Shown: positions 1-5,398 of the stretch, piece after piece
How positions within the stretch are numbered: position 1 is the first letter of the stretch
Layout: each line of letters starts with the position of its first letter
Source of the DNA: Chromatiaceae bacterium
GTDB lineage: Bacteria > Pseudomonadota > Gammaproteobacteria > Chromatiales > Chromatiaceae
DNA: 5,398 nt
Reading direction: 5' to 3'
Assembly: GCA_016938795.1 (NCBI GenBank)
Contig: JAFGTZ010000186.1
Coordinates: 1-5,398, forward strand
Program-made: the position numbers and the translations under genes
The notes under the pieces: generated by a model
The model's database searches: none
What the model was told of the DNA's origin: nothing
What the model saw: only the letters and a program-made list of their open reading frames with translations

Positions 1-6
1 CCATCC

Positions 7-858
7 ATGAACAGAACCGTTTTCTTCGTTTCCGAGAGCACCGGCATCACCGCCGAGACGCTTGGCCACAGCCTGCTGTCGCAGTTCGACACGCTCGACT
101 TCGAGCAGGTCTATATGCCCTACATCAACACCGAGCTGCGCGCCGAGGCGCTCACCCAGCGCATGCAGGAGGCGGCCGAGCGCGACGGCGCACGCCCCAT
201 TGTGTTCGCCACCATGCTCAACAACGAGATCCGCGAGATTCTCCGCTCGGGCAACTGCTTCTACATGGAGCTTTTCGAGGGCTTCATCGAGCCGCTTTCG
301 CTCGAGCTTGGGGTGGCGCCCAGCCGCAAGCCGGGGCAGAGCCATGCCATCACCCGTCCGAATTTCTATACCAAGCGCATCGAGGCGATCAATTTCGCCA
401 TGGCCAATGACGACGGGGTGCGCCCGGATAACTTCCATCGCGCCGATGTGGTGCTGATCGGGGTCTCGCGCGCCGGCAAGACGCCGACCTGTCTCTATCT
501 GGCCATGCACTATGGGCTGCGCTCGGCAAACTATCCCATCACCGAGGAAGACTTCGAGCGCGGCGAGCTGCCACAGCTGATCTGGGACTGCCGCCACAAG
601 CTCTTTGCCCTGACCATCGACCCCCAGCGTCTGCACCGCATTCGCGAGGAACGCCGCGCCGGCAGCGACTACGCCTCGCTCAAGCGCTGTCAGGAGGATG
701 TGCGCCAGGCCTTCCAGATCTACAAGCGGCTTGGGGTGCCGGTGCTCAACACCACCAGTCAGTCGATCGAGGAGATTTCCTCGCAGATCATCCGCATCCT
801 GAAAGAGGGGCCGGACGCCAGCGGTTTGCCGGCCACGGTGAACGCGGCCAACGCCTGA
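7..858 (+). CDS. ppsR: PpsR: phosphoenolpyruvate synthase regulatory protein (bifunctional Ser/Thr kinase and pyrophosphorylase)
   Basis: A 283-residue cytoplasmic protein of the Kinase-PPPase family (DUF299, PF03618), close to the roughly 275 residues of E. coli PpsR (YdiA). In this family the protein inactivates PEP synthase by ADP-dependent threonine phosphorylation and reactivates it by Pi-dependent dephosphorylation that releases pyrophosphate. It therefore gates pyruvate to PEP flux. Visible hallmarks are the N-terminal FFVSESTGITAETLGHSLL (residues 6-24), the P-loop-like GVSRAGKTP (152-160) followed by TCLYLAMHYGLRSANYP, then LTIDPQRLHRIREERR and the YASL motif, and a C-terminal SIEEISSQI helix. 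The ATG at position 7 fits family N-termini, but only six bases precede it, so no ribosome binding site can be judged. PEP synthase (ppsA), its expected partner, is not in the window and may lie to the left. The C-terminal tail after about residue 265 is low-complexity and unconserved. Family assignment is secure; activity is inferred from homology. Confidence 0.96.
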   Translation: MNRTVFFVSESTGITAETLGHSLLSQFDTLDFEQVYMPYINTELRAEALTQRMQEAAERDGARPIVFATMLNNEIREILRSGNCFYMELFEGFIEPLSLELGVAPSRKPGQSHAITRPNFYTKRIEAINFAMANDDGVRPDNFHRADVVLIGVSRAGKTPTCLYLAMHYGLRSANYPITEEDFERGELPQLIWDCRHKLFALTIDPQRLHRIREERRAGSDYASLKRCQEDVRQAFQIYKRLGVPVLNTTSQSIEEISSQIIRILKEGPDASGLPATVNAANA

Positions 859-874
859 GCGCGGGCGCCCTTGG

Positions 875-903
875 TTGCAGTTATTCGGGCGGCTGTCGAT
901 AAT
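875..903 (+). promoter_or_regulatory. Candidate sigma70-type promoter of the pnt operon
   Basis: TTGCAG (875-880) and GATAAT (898-903) are separated by exactly 17 bp. The -10 matches TATAAT at five of six positions and the -35 matches TTGACA at three of six. It starts 16 bp after the ppsR stop, which would make pntA1-pntA2-pntB a separate transcription unit. Transcription would begin near 910, giving a leader of about 90 nt before the pntA1 start. This is read by eye against the consensus, and no start site is known. Confidence 0.5.
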
Positions 904-959
904 GCGGCGGTTTTTTCGCCAGGGCCGAGGGTGCGCCCGCAACCATCAACACAACCACA

Positions 960-988
960 GCGCCCGCCCTGGCCCGGTGGCGGGGCGC
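960..988 (+). promoter_or_regulatory. GC-rich leader hairpin touching the pntA1 ribosome binding site
   Basis: Bases 960-968 (GCGCCCGCC) can pair with 979-988 (GGCGGGGCGC), giving nine base pairs with one bulged G (985) and a 10-nt loop. The stem ends one base before the GAGGAG Shine-Dalgarno of pntA1 (989-994). A competing pairing exists: 918-925 (GCCAGGGC) is perfectly complementary to 966-973 (GCCCTGGC) and would break the first hairpin. No T-tract follows, so it is not an intrinsic terminator. The structure is seen in the sequence; a regulatory role is inference. Confidence 0.35.
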
Positions 989-1005
989 GAGGAGAGGCAG
1001 TCTTG
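989..1005 (+). promoter_or_regulatory. Ribosome binding site that fixes the TTG start of pntA1
   Basis: GAGGAG (989-994, continuing as AGG) lies 8 nt before a TTG codon at 1003-1005. The TTG is directly followed by the conserved N-terminus IKIGIPLERHPGERRVA. No ATG or GTG in the same frame is close enough to replace it. The frame stays open upstream to a TTG at 871, but that stretch overlaps the promoter and encodes unconserved residues. Confidence 0.8.
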
Positions 1006-2100
1006 ATCAAGATCGGAATTCCCCTGGAGCGCCATCCCGGCGAGCGGCGCGTGGCCTCGGTTCCCGAGGTGGTGCGCTCGCTGGTGAAGAAGGGCTTCGC
1101 GGTGCATGTCGAGGAGGGCGCGGGCGGGCGCGCGGGCTATCCCGATGCCGATTACCGCGAGGCGGGCGCCAGCCTGGTCGCGCGCGAGGCCGCCTTCGAT
1201 GTCGATCTGCTGCTCAAGGTGCGCCGCCCCGAACCCGAGGAGGTCGAGCGGATGCGCCAGGGCGGCGTCCTCGTCGGCTTTCTGGAGAGCTGCGCCGAGG
1301 ACGACCCGCTGACCGCCGCGCTGCTTGCCAGGCAGATGCAGGTTCTGGCCCTGGAGCGGATGCCGCGCACCTCGCGCGCCCAGTCGATGGACGCGCTCTC
1401 CTCCCAGGCCAATCTCGCGGGCTATCGCGCCACCCTGGAGGCAGCGGCGCGCTACGGGCGCTTCTTCCCCATGATGATGACCTCGGCCGGCTCGGCCAAG
1501 CCGGCGCGGGTGGTGGTGCTTGGCGCGGGCGTGGCCGGGTTGCAGGCCATCGCCACGGCGCGCCGTCTGGGGGCCGATGTGCATGCCTATGACGTGCGCC
1601 CCGAGACGCGCGAGCAGATCCTTTCGCTTGGCGCCAAGCCCATTGATCTCGATCTGGGCGAGAGCGGCAGCGGCGAGGGCGGCTATGCGCGCGAACTCTC
1701 CGAAGAGGCCCGCGCGCGCCAGCAGGCAGCGCTCGGCGATGCGCTCGCCAAGGCCCATGTCATCATCACCACGGCGCAGATTCCCTGCCGTCGCGCGCCC
1801 GTGCTGGTCACCGAGGAGGTGGTGCGGCGCCTGCGTCCCGGCTCGGTCATCGTCGATCTGGCGGCGGCGAGCGGCGGCAACTGTCCGCTCACCGTGGCCG
1901 ATGAGGTCGTCGAGCGCGAGGGCGTGACCCTGGTGGGGCTGACCAACTTCCCCGCGCTGGTGGCCGCCGACGCGAGCGCCTTCTACGCGCGCAATCTCGC
2001 CAATCTCATCGACATCATGGTCGAGCCCGGCGAGGACGGCCCGCGCTGGCGCGATTTCAGCGCCGATGACATCACCGCCGCCATGTTGCTGACGCCCTAG
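1003..2100 (+). CDS. pntA1: NAD(P) transhydrogenase subunit alpha part 1 (soluble NAD(H)-binding domain I)
   Basis: A 365-residue soluble subunit that binds NAD(H) and passes hydride to domain III of the proton-translocating transhydrogenase. It has the alanine dehydrogenase/PNT N- and C-terminal domains (PF05222, PF01262) and no membrane segment, as expected of the split form known from Rhodospirillum rubrum (about 384 residues). Seen in order: KIGIPLERHPGERRVA at the N-terminus; MPRTSRAQSMDALSSQANLAGYRA, with Arg122, Gln127 and Asp130 matching R. rubrum Arg127, Gln132 and Asp135; the Rossmann motif GAGVAGLQAIATARRLGA (Gly174, 176 and 179); Asp197 in AYDVR, matching the ribose-binding Asp202; and GGNCPLT (291-297). 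The 5-residue offset from R. rubrum is constant across all these sites. The start codon is TTG. Alanine dehydrogenase is a relative, but the adjacent pntA2 and pntB settle the assignment. Protein ends DDITAAMLLTP, without fusion to the membrane part. Confidence 0.96.
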   Translation: MIKIGIPLERHPGERRVASVPEVVRSLVKKGFAVHVEEGAGGRAGYPDADYREAGASLVAREAAFDVDLLLKVRRPEPEEVERMRQGGVLVGFLESCAEDDPLTAALLARQMQVLALERMPRTSRAQSMDALSSQANLAGYRATLEAAARYGRFFPMMMTSAGSAKPARVVVLGAGVAGLQAIATARRLGADVHAYDVRPETREQILSLGAKPIDLDLGESGSGEGGYARELSEEARARQQAALGDALAKAHVIITTAQIPCRRAPVLVTEEVVRRLRPGSVIVDLAAASGGNCPLTVADEVVEREGVTLVGLTNFPALVAADASAFYARNLANLIDIMVEPGEDGPRWRDFSADDITAAMLLTP

Positions 2101-2239
2101 GCGGCGCGCGGACATCCGGCCCGATCGAGTCGCTCGGGGGGTGAGGGCATGGCGCGGGACAGTCCGACCCCGCGCGCGCTTCCTCCAACCGGGCACTGAC
2201 CACTGACCACTGACCACTGCATTCCCAGGAGTCCCGCTC
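2101..2239. other. 139-bp spacer inside the pnt operon
   Basis: No coding sequence is supported here. The left half is extremely GC-rich and can form hairpins. One joins 2152-2158 (GCGCGGG) to 2169-2175 (CCCGCGC) with a 10-nt loop. A longer-range alternative joins 2104-2111 to 2170-2177. No T-tract follows either, so they are not intrinsic terminators. The right half holds a 7-bp tandem repeat. The spacer ends with the pntA2 Shine-Dalgarno AGGAG (2227-2231), 8 nt before the ATG. No convincing promoter is visible, so read-through from pntA1 is the simplest reading. Confidence 0.6.
2194..2219. repeat. 7-bp tandem repeat, CACTGAC, 3.7 copies
   Basis: The unit CACTGAC occurs at 2194-2200, 2201-2207 and 2208-2214, with a partial fourth copy CACTG at 2215-2219. 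All copies are perfect. The repeat is intergenic, ends seven bases before the pntA2 Shine-Dalgarno, and is less GC-rich than its surroundings. It resembles in form the short tandemly repeated heptamers described in cyanobacterial genomes, but its origin here is unknown. Confidence 0.9.
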
Positions 2240-2536
2240 ATGCATGAGGTACTGGATCCCTCAATCGTTGCGCTTACTGTCTTCGTCCTCGCCTGCTTCA
2301 TTGGCTACTGGGTCATCTGGGGCGTCACCCCCTCGCTGCACACCCCTTTGGTGGCGCTCACCAACGCCATCTCGGGCATCGTGCTGATCGGCGCCCTGCT
2401 GGTGGCGGGCGATCCGGAGGCCGGACTGCTGACCCAGTTGCTCGGCTTTCTCGCCGTGCTGCTCGCCTCGATCAACGTCTTCGGCGGCTTTCTGGTGACG
2501 CATCGCATGCTCTCCATGTTCAAGAAGAAGAAATAA
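2240..2536 (+). CDS. pntA2: NAD(P) transhydrogenase subunit alpha part 2 (membrane domain II segment)
   Basis: A 98-residue integral membrane protein matching the C-terminal membrane part of fused PntA (PF12769). It supplies part of the proton channel and joins with PntB to form domain II. Three hydrophobic stretches are visible, at about residues 9-29, 36-57 and 65-86. The family signature TPLVALTNAISGIVLIGALL (35-54) is followed by LLGFLAVLLASINVFGGFLVTHRMLSMFKKKK. The lysine-rich end fits a cytoplasmic C-terminus. It is shorter than R. rubrum PntA2 (about 139 residues) because it lacks much N-terminal sequence before the first helix, a common form in split-alpha operons. Start ATG 2240 follows AGGAG (2227-2231) at 8 nt. 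The stop codon is 15 bp before pntB, so the two are surely cotranscribed. Confidence 0.95.
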   Translation: MHEVLDPSIVALTVFVLACFIGYWVIWGVTPSLHTPLVALTNAISGIVLIGALLVAGDPEAGLLTQLLGFLAVLLASINVFGGFLVTHRMLSMFKKKK

Positions 2537-2551
2537 GGGGACGCTCAGCCC

Positions 2552-3952
2552 ATGGAACTCTCGGTCAATACCCAGGCGCTGGCCTATCTGGTCTCGGCGA
2601 TCCTCTTTATCCTCGGCCTCAAGGGCCTGACCCATCCGGCCACGGCGCGGCGGGGCAATGTCTACGCCATGCTCGGCATGCTGATCGCCGTTGGCGCCAC
2701 CCTGCTCGGGCATCAGGTGCAGTCCTATGGCTTCATCGTCGCCGGCATCCTCGGCGGCGCCCTTATCGGCACGCTGCTGGCCCTGCGCATCCAGATGACC
2801 GACATGCCGCAGCTGGTGGCCGCGTTGCACAGCTTTGTCGGCTTCGCGGCGGTGCTGGTCGCCATCGGCACCTTCTTTGCGCGGCGCGCCTCGGGCGATC
2901 TCGACGCCCTGCTGATGAGCGAGGTTTCCGCCGGTATCGTCATCGGCGCCATCACCTTCACCGGCTCGGTCATCGCCTTCGGCAAGCTCCAGGGGCTGCT
3001 GAGCGGCGCGCCGGTCAAATTCGCCGGGCAGCATCTGCTCAACGCGCTCATGGCGCTTGCGGCCATAGCGCTCGCGGTGCACTTTGCCATGACCGGCAGC
3101 CTGCTTGCGCTCTTCGCCATGACGCTGCTCGCCCTGGCGCTCGGCGTCACCCTCATCATTCCCATCGGCGGCGCCGACATGCCGGTCATCATCTCCATGC
3201 TCAACAGCTATTCGGGCTGGGCGGCGGCGGCAACCGGCTTCACCCTGCACAACACCCTGCTCATCATCGTTGGGGCCATCGTCGGCTGCTCGGGCGCCAT
3301 TCTGTCCTTCATCATGTGCAAGGCGATGAACCGCTCGATCATCAATGTCGTCTTCGGTGGGTTCGGCTCGGACGGCGGTAGCGGCGAGAGCGCCGGCGCC
3401 CAGGCCGCCGAGAAGGGCATCAAGTCGGCCGCCATCGAGGATGCGGTCTACTGGATGGAGGATGCGGGCAAGGTCATCATCGTGCCCGGCTATGGTATGG
3501 CGGTGGCGCAGGCGCAGCACGCGCTCAAGGAACTCATGGAGCTTCTGGAGGCGGGCGGTGTCGAGGTGAAGTTCGCCATCCATCCGGTGGCCGGGCGCAT
3601 GCCGGGCCACATGAACGTGCTGCTCGCCGAGGCCGACATCCCCTACGATCAGGTGCTGGAGATGGACGAGATCAACTCCGAGTTCCCCGGCACCGACGTG
3701 GTGCTGGTGGTGGGCGCCAATGATGTGGTGAATCCGGCGGCCAAGGAAGATCCCTCAAGCCCCATCTACGGCATGCCCATCCTCGAGGCTGGGCGCGCGC
3801 GCCAGGTCTATTTCCTCAAGCGCTCCATGCGCCCCGGCTATTCGGGCGTCGATAACCTGCTCTTCTATCAGGACAACACCTCGCTCATCTTCGGCGACGC
3901 CAAGGACACCATCGAGGGCATGAACAGCGCGCTCAAGGGGGGAGGGCATTAG
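2552..3952 (+). CDS. pntB: NAD(P) transhydrogenase subunit beta (membrane domain II and NADP(H)-binding domain III)
   Basis: A 466-residue inner-membrane protein of the PNTB family (PF02233), near the 462 residues of E. coli PntB. The N-terminal half (about 1-260) has roughly nine hydrophobic segments. It contains ALHSFVG, whose His93 matches the proton-pathway His91 of E. coli, and LNSYSGWAAAATGF with Asn218. A Gly/Ser/Ala-rich linker (about 270-290) leads to domain III. There the NADP-binding motifs are GYGMAVAQAQHAL (313-325), HPVAGRMPGHMNVLLAEA (344-361), VGANDVVNPAA (387-397, Asp391), GMPILE (407-412), KRSMRPGYSGVDN (423-435) and GDAK (448-451). All key residues are present and nothing is truncated, so the complex should be active. 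The ATG at 2552 is preceded by AAGGGG (2535-2540), which overlaps the pntA2 stop. Its 11-nt spacing is long, suggesting translation partly coupled to pntA2. Confidence 0.97.
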   Translation: MELSVNTQALAYLVSAILFILGLKGLTHPATARRGNVYAMLGMLIAVGATLLGHQVQSYGFIVAGILGGALIGTLLALRIQMTDMPQLVAALHSFVGFAAVLVAIGTFFARRASGDLDALLMSEVSAGIVIGAITFTGSVIAFGKLQGLLSGAPVKFAGQHLLNALMALAAIALAVHFAMTGSLLALFAMTLLALALGVTLIIPIGGADMPVIISMLNSYSGWAAAATGFTLHNTLLIIVGAIVGCSGAILSFIMCKAMNRSIINVVFGGFGSDGGSGESAGAQAAEKGIKSAAIEDAVYWMEDAGKVIIVPGYGMAVAQAQHALKELMELLEAGGVEVKFAIHPVAGRMPGHMNVLLAEADIPYDQVLEMDEINSEFPGTDVVLVVGANDVVNPAAKEDPSSPIYGMPILEAGRARQVYFLKRSMRPGYSGVDNLLFYQDNTSLIFGDAKDTIEGMNSALKGGGH

Positions 3953-3960
3953 ACGTCGAT

Positions 3961-3980
3961 GCCCCCTAGTGGGGGGGGGC
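3961..3980 (+). terminator. GC hairpin after pntB, possible but atypical terminator
   Basis: GCCCCC followed by TAGT and then nine Gs and C can fold with five or six G-C pairs, in several registers because of the long G run. It starts 8 bp after the pntB stop, where the operon should end. It lacks the T-tract of an intrinsic terminator, so it may only protect the mRNA 3' end or act with Rho. Confidence 0.25.
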
Positions 3981-4123
3981 TCCGAGCCTGCTGCAAACGC
4001 CTGATTCGAAAATCGAACCCACGCTATCTCAAGCCCTTCCTGCAAGGAGGGCTCGGATGGGGGGCGCGCGAGGCAGGAGACCCTTGGCGTGAAGATCGGC
4101 GATCATGACGTCTGGCGTTGTCT

Positions 4124-4152
4124 TCGTCACAATCCTGACAAGAAACCATCAC
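4124..4152 (+). promoter_or_regulatory. Candidate Pho box (PhoB-binding site)
   Basis: Two overlapping 18-bp units read as direct repeats with the 11-bp period of PhoB sites. Unit 1 (4124-4141, TCGTCACAATCCTGACAA) matches the E. coli consensus CTGTCATAWAWCTGTCAY at 11 of 18 positions. Unit 2 (4135-4152, CTGACAAGAAACCATCAC) matches at 13 of 18. The half-site cores GTCA, GACA and ATCA begin at 4126, 4137 and 4148, exactly 11 bp apart. The downstream gene is of a phosphatase/phytase-like family, which fits phosphate control. Matches were counted by eye. A -10 at the usual distance (about 10 bp) is not convincing; the better -10-like sequence lies some 30 bp on. Confidence 0.45.
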
Positions 4153-4163
4153 CTTTTGTTCAT

Positions 4164-4193
4164 TGGACCTCGGTTGCCGCTCCCTAGCATTAT
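4164..4193 (+). promoter_or_regulatory. Weak candidate promoter for the phytase-like gene
   Basis: TTGGAC (4164-4169) and CATTAT (4188-4193) are 18 bp apart, with three and four of six consensus matches. An overlapping TAGCAT (4185-4190) is an alternative -10. The poor -35 would fit a promoter that needs an activator. Only suggestive. Confidence 0.25.
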
Positions 4194-4232
4194 TCGGCTC
4201 GGTTCAGTCAATCTCACGAGGAGTGATTCAGG

Positions 4233-5398
4233 ATGACAGGCAATCCGGTTCAGGGGCTATTGCTCTCCAGTCTTGTAGCGCTCGGTGCTGCGCTATCGGG
4301 CGGTCCAGTCCAGGCGGAAGATGCCGCCTTCGCGCCGCTCGCATCGTTGCAGGAAGTCAGCTTCCAGCGTATCGCCACGCTTGCGAACTACCGCAACCTC
4401 GATGCCGAGGCCATCGGTGAGGAAACGGTGTCCGAGATTGTCGCGGTCAGTCAGGACGGCAACCTGCTCGTCTACACCGACAGCCCGGGTGAGCGGATCG
4501 GTTTTGTCGATATCACCGATCCGCGCAACCCTCAGCCGGCTGGTACGCTCGGCGTGGGCGGCGAGCCCACCTCGGTTGATATGGTGGGCGACCGCTATGC
4601 GCTGGCAGCGGTCAACACCAGCGCAAGCTACACCGACGCCAGCGGCAAGCTGGTGGTGGTGGATGTGGCCACGCGAACCATCGTGCAGGAAATCGCGCTC
4701 GACGGTCAGCCCGATTCGATCAAGGTGAGCCCTGACGACCGCTATGTGGCCATCGCCATCGAAAACGAGCGCGACGAGGATGTCGAGGTCGAGGGTGTCG
4801 AGGGCGGTTTGCCGCAGGCGCCGGCGGGCTATCTCAGCATCATCGACATCCTTGGCGACTCGCCAGCTGACTGGCAGCGTCGCGATGTGGATCTAAGCGG
4901 TTATGCCTTCTATGGCAGCGATGATCCCGAGCCGGAATTTGTCGATATCAACAACGACAATGATGTGGTCGTCTCGCTTCAGGAGAATAACCATATCCTG
5001 GTGGTCGATCTGGCGAGCGGCCGGGTGCAAAGCCATTTCGATGCCGGCACGGTTGATCTCGACGAGGTGGACGCCACCGAGGATGGCGTCATCCTGCCCA
5101 CTGAATCGCTTGCCGAGGTTCCGCGCGAACCCGATTCCATCGCCTGGGTGGCGGGCAGCGGCGCTCAGCCCTGGCTGATCGCGACCGCGAACGAGGGCGA
5201 TCTCTTCGGCGGCAGCCGCGGCTTCACGCTCTTCGATCCGCTCGGCACTGTGGTCTACGACAGCGGCAACAGCCTGGAGTGGCAGGCCATCGCGCATGGC
5301 CACTATCCGGAGGACCGCTCGGAGAACAAGGGTATCGAGCCCGAGGCCATCGATTACGGTCGCTTCGGCAACGAGGACTACCTCTTCGTCGGCTCCGA
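4233..5398 (+). CDS. Exported beta-propeller protein, phytase-like esterase / choice-of-anchor-I type (5' part, runs off the window)
   Basis: The first 388 residues of a larger protein; no stop codon occurs before the edge. The ATG follows GAGGAG (4218-4223) at 9 nt, and an in-frame TGA at 4224 rules out an earlier start. A hydrophobic stretch (about 8-22) ending in PVQA-ED (cleavage after Ala28) looks like a Sec signal peptide. Its n-region has no Lys or Arg, which is unusual. The mature part has propeller-like repeats: SEIVAVSQDGNLLVYTDSPG (67-86), GFVDITDPRNPQPAGTL (90-106), GEPTSVDMVGDRYALAAVNTS (110-130), VVVDVATRTIVQEI (141-154), GQPDSIKVSPDDRYVAIAIE (158-177), DPEPEFVDINNDNDVVVSLQ (231-250), ENNHILVVDL (251-260) and ENKGIEPEAIDYGRF (364-378). 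From memory, these resemble proteins annotated as esterase-like activity of phytase family or as alkaline phosphatase. Substrate and activity are unproven. It is rich in Asp/Glu, notably at 178-190. Cell location is probably periplasmic or extracellular. Confidence 0.8.
   Translation, partial: MTGNPVQGLLLSSLVALGAALSGGPVQAEDAAFAPLASLQEVSFQRIATLANYRNLDAEAIGEETVSEIVAVSQDGNLLVYTDSPGERIGFVDITDPRNPQPAGTLGVGGEPTSVDMVGDRYALAAVNTSASYTDASGKLVVVDVATRTIVQEIALDGQPDSIKVSPDDRYVAIAIENERDEDVEVEGVEGGLPQAPAGYLSIIDILGDSPADWQRRDVDLSGYAFYGSDDPEPEFVDINNDNDVVVSLQENNHILVVDLASGRVQSHFDAGTVDLDEVDATEDGVILPTESLAEVPREPDSIAWVAGSGAQPWLIATANEGDLFGGSRGFTLFDPLGTVVYDSGNSLEWQAIAHGHYPEDRSENKGIEPEAIDYGRFGNEDYLFVGS

Larger units (their letters stand above)
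3953..4232. other. 280-bp non-coding gap between pntB and the phytase-like gene
   Basis: No gene is supported on either strand; a reverse open frame covering 3755-4045 is a shadow of pntB. The left part is structured. GCCCCC (3961-3966) faces a run of nine Gs (3971-3979) plus C. TCCGAGCC (3981-3988) is an inverted copy of GGCTCGGA (4050-4057). A hairpin pairs 4033-4037 with 4048-4052 and 4039-4040 with 4046-4047. None is followed by a T-tract, so transcription may end by another route. The right part (4118-4232) is less GC-rich and carries the control region of the next gene. Confidence 0.6.

Noticed and set aside
906..920. Intrinsic terminator of ppsR around the TTTTTT at 911-916
   Set aside because: The T run lies in the loop between GGCG (906-909) and CGCC (917-920) with only four pairs; no stable stem directly precedes it. 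A promoter reading of the region fits better.
871..1002. N-terminal extension of pntA1 from a TTG at 871
   Set aside because: The extra 44 residues are unconserved, would overlap the candidate promoter, and the strong GAGGAG before the TTG at 1003 matches the family N-terminus exactly.
946..2301. Long reverse-strand open frame (451 residues) opposite pntA1
   Set aside because: It is a by-product of high GC: rich in Arg, Gly, Ala and His, no recognisable domain, and lies across a gene with full family conservation on the plus strand.
2261..3610. Long reverse-strand open frame (449 residues) opposite pntA2 and pntB
   Set aside because: Low-complexity His/Asp/Gly/Arg-rich translation antisense to two well-conserved genes and spanning their junction.
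4003..4020. tRNA-like GGTTCGA motif on the minus strand
   Set aside because: GGGTTCGATTTTCGAATC resembles part of a T arm, but no acceptor, D or anticodon arms can be built around it.
4285..4728. Alternative-frame ORFs (4163-4420 and 4285-4728) over the start of the last gene
   Set aside because: They are Arg/Ser-rich shadows; the frame from 4233 has a ribosome binding site, a signal peptide and propeller repeats.
1..5398. CRISPR array, insertion sequence, attachment site or defence system
   Set aside because: No spaced repeats, transposase or integrase motifs, or tRNA-derived ends are visible; the window is ordinary core metabolism plus one exported protein.

Overview
The window is GC-rich and densely coded. 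All four genes lie on the plus strand: a complete ppsR, a complete three-gene pntA1-pntA2-pntB operon, and the 5' part of a secreted beta-propeller gene cut by the right edge. The ppsR sequence type and the high GC suggest a gammaproteobacterium, possibly a purple sulfur bacterium or relative (Chromatiales). That placement is an inference from overall similarity; no rRNA or other marker gene is present.

Layout. 7-858 encodes PpsR, the bifunctional kinase/pyrophosphorylase that controls PEP synthase. 859-1002 is a leader region with a good sigma70-type promoter (875-903), a GC-rich hairpin and a strong Shine-Dalgarno sequence. It leads into pntA1 (1003-2100), which starts with TTG. A 139-bp spacer (2101-2239) holds a GC hairpin and a 7-bp tandem repeat. 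pntA2 (2240-2536) and pntB (2552-3952) follow, 15 bp apart. 3953-4232 is a non-coding gap with G-rich and inverted-repeat structure on its left. On its right is a candidate PhoB-binding site of three half-sites spaced 11 bp apart. The fourth gene (4233 to beyond 5398) encodes an exported protein of the phytase-like esterase / choice-of-anchor-I beta-propeller type.

How they work together. The pnt genes give the proton-translocating NAD(P) transhydrogenase in its split-alpha form: soluble NAD(H) domain I, a small membrane subunit, and a beta subunit with membrane domain II and NADP(H) domain III. The enzyme uses the proton gradient to make NADPH from NADH. PpsR governs entry of pyruvate into gluconeogenesis, so the left half concerns central carbon and redox supply. 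The last gene looks like a separate transcription unit, probably tied to phosphate stress.

Nothing here amounts to a clearly new system. The most useful leads are the candidate Pho box in front of the phytase-like gene and the structured leader of pntA1.
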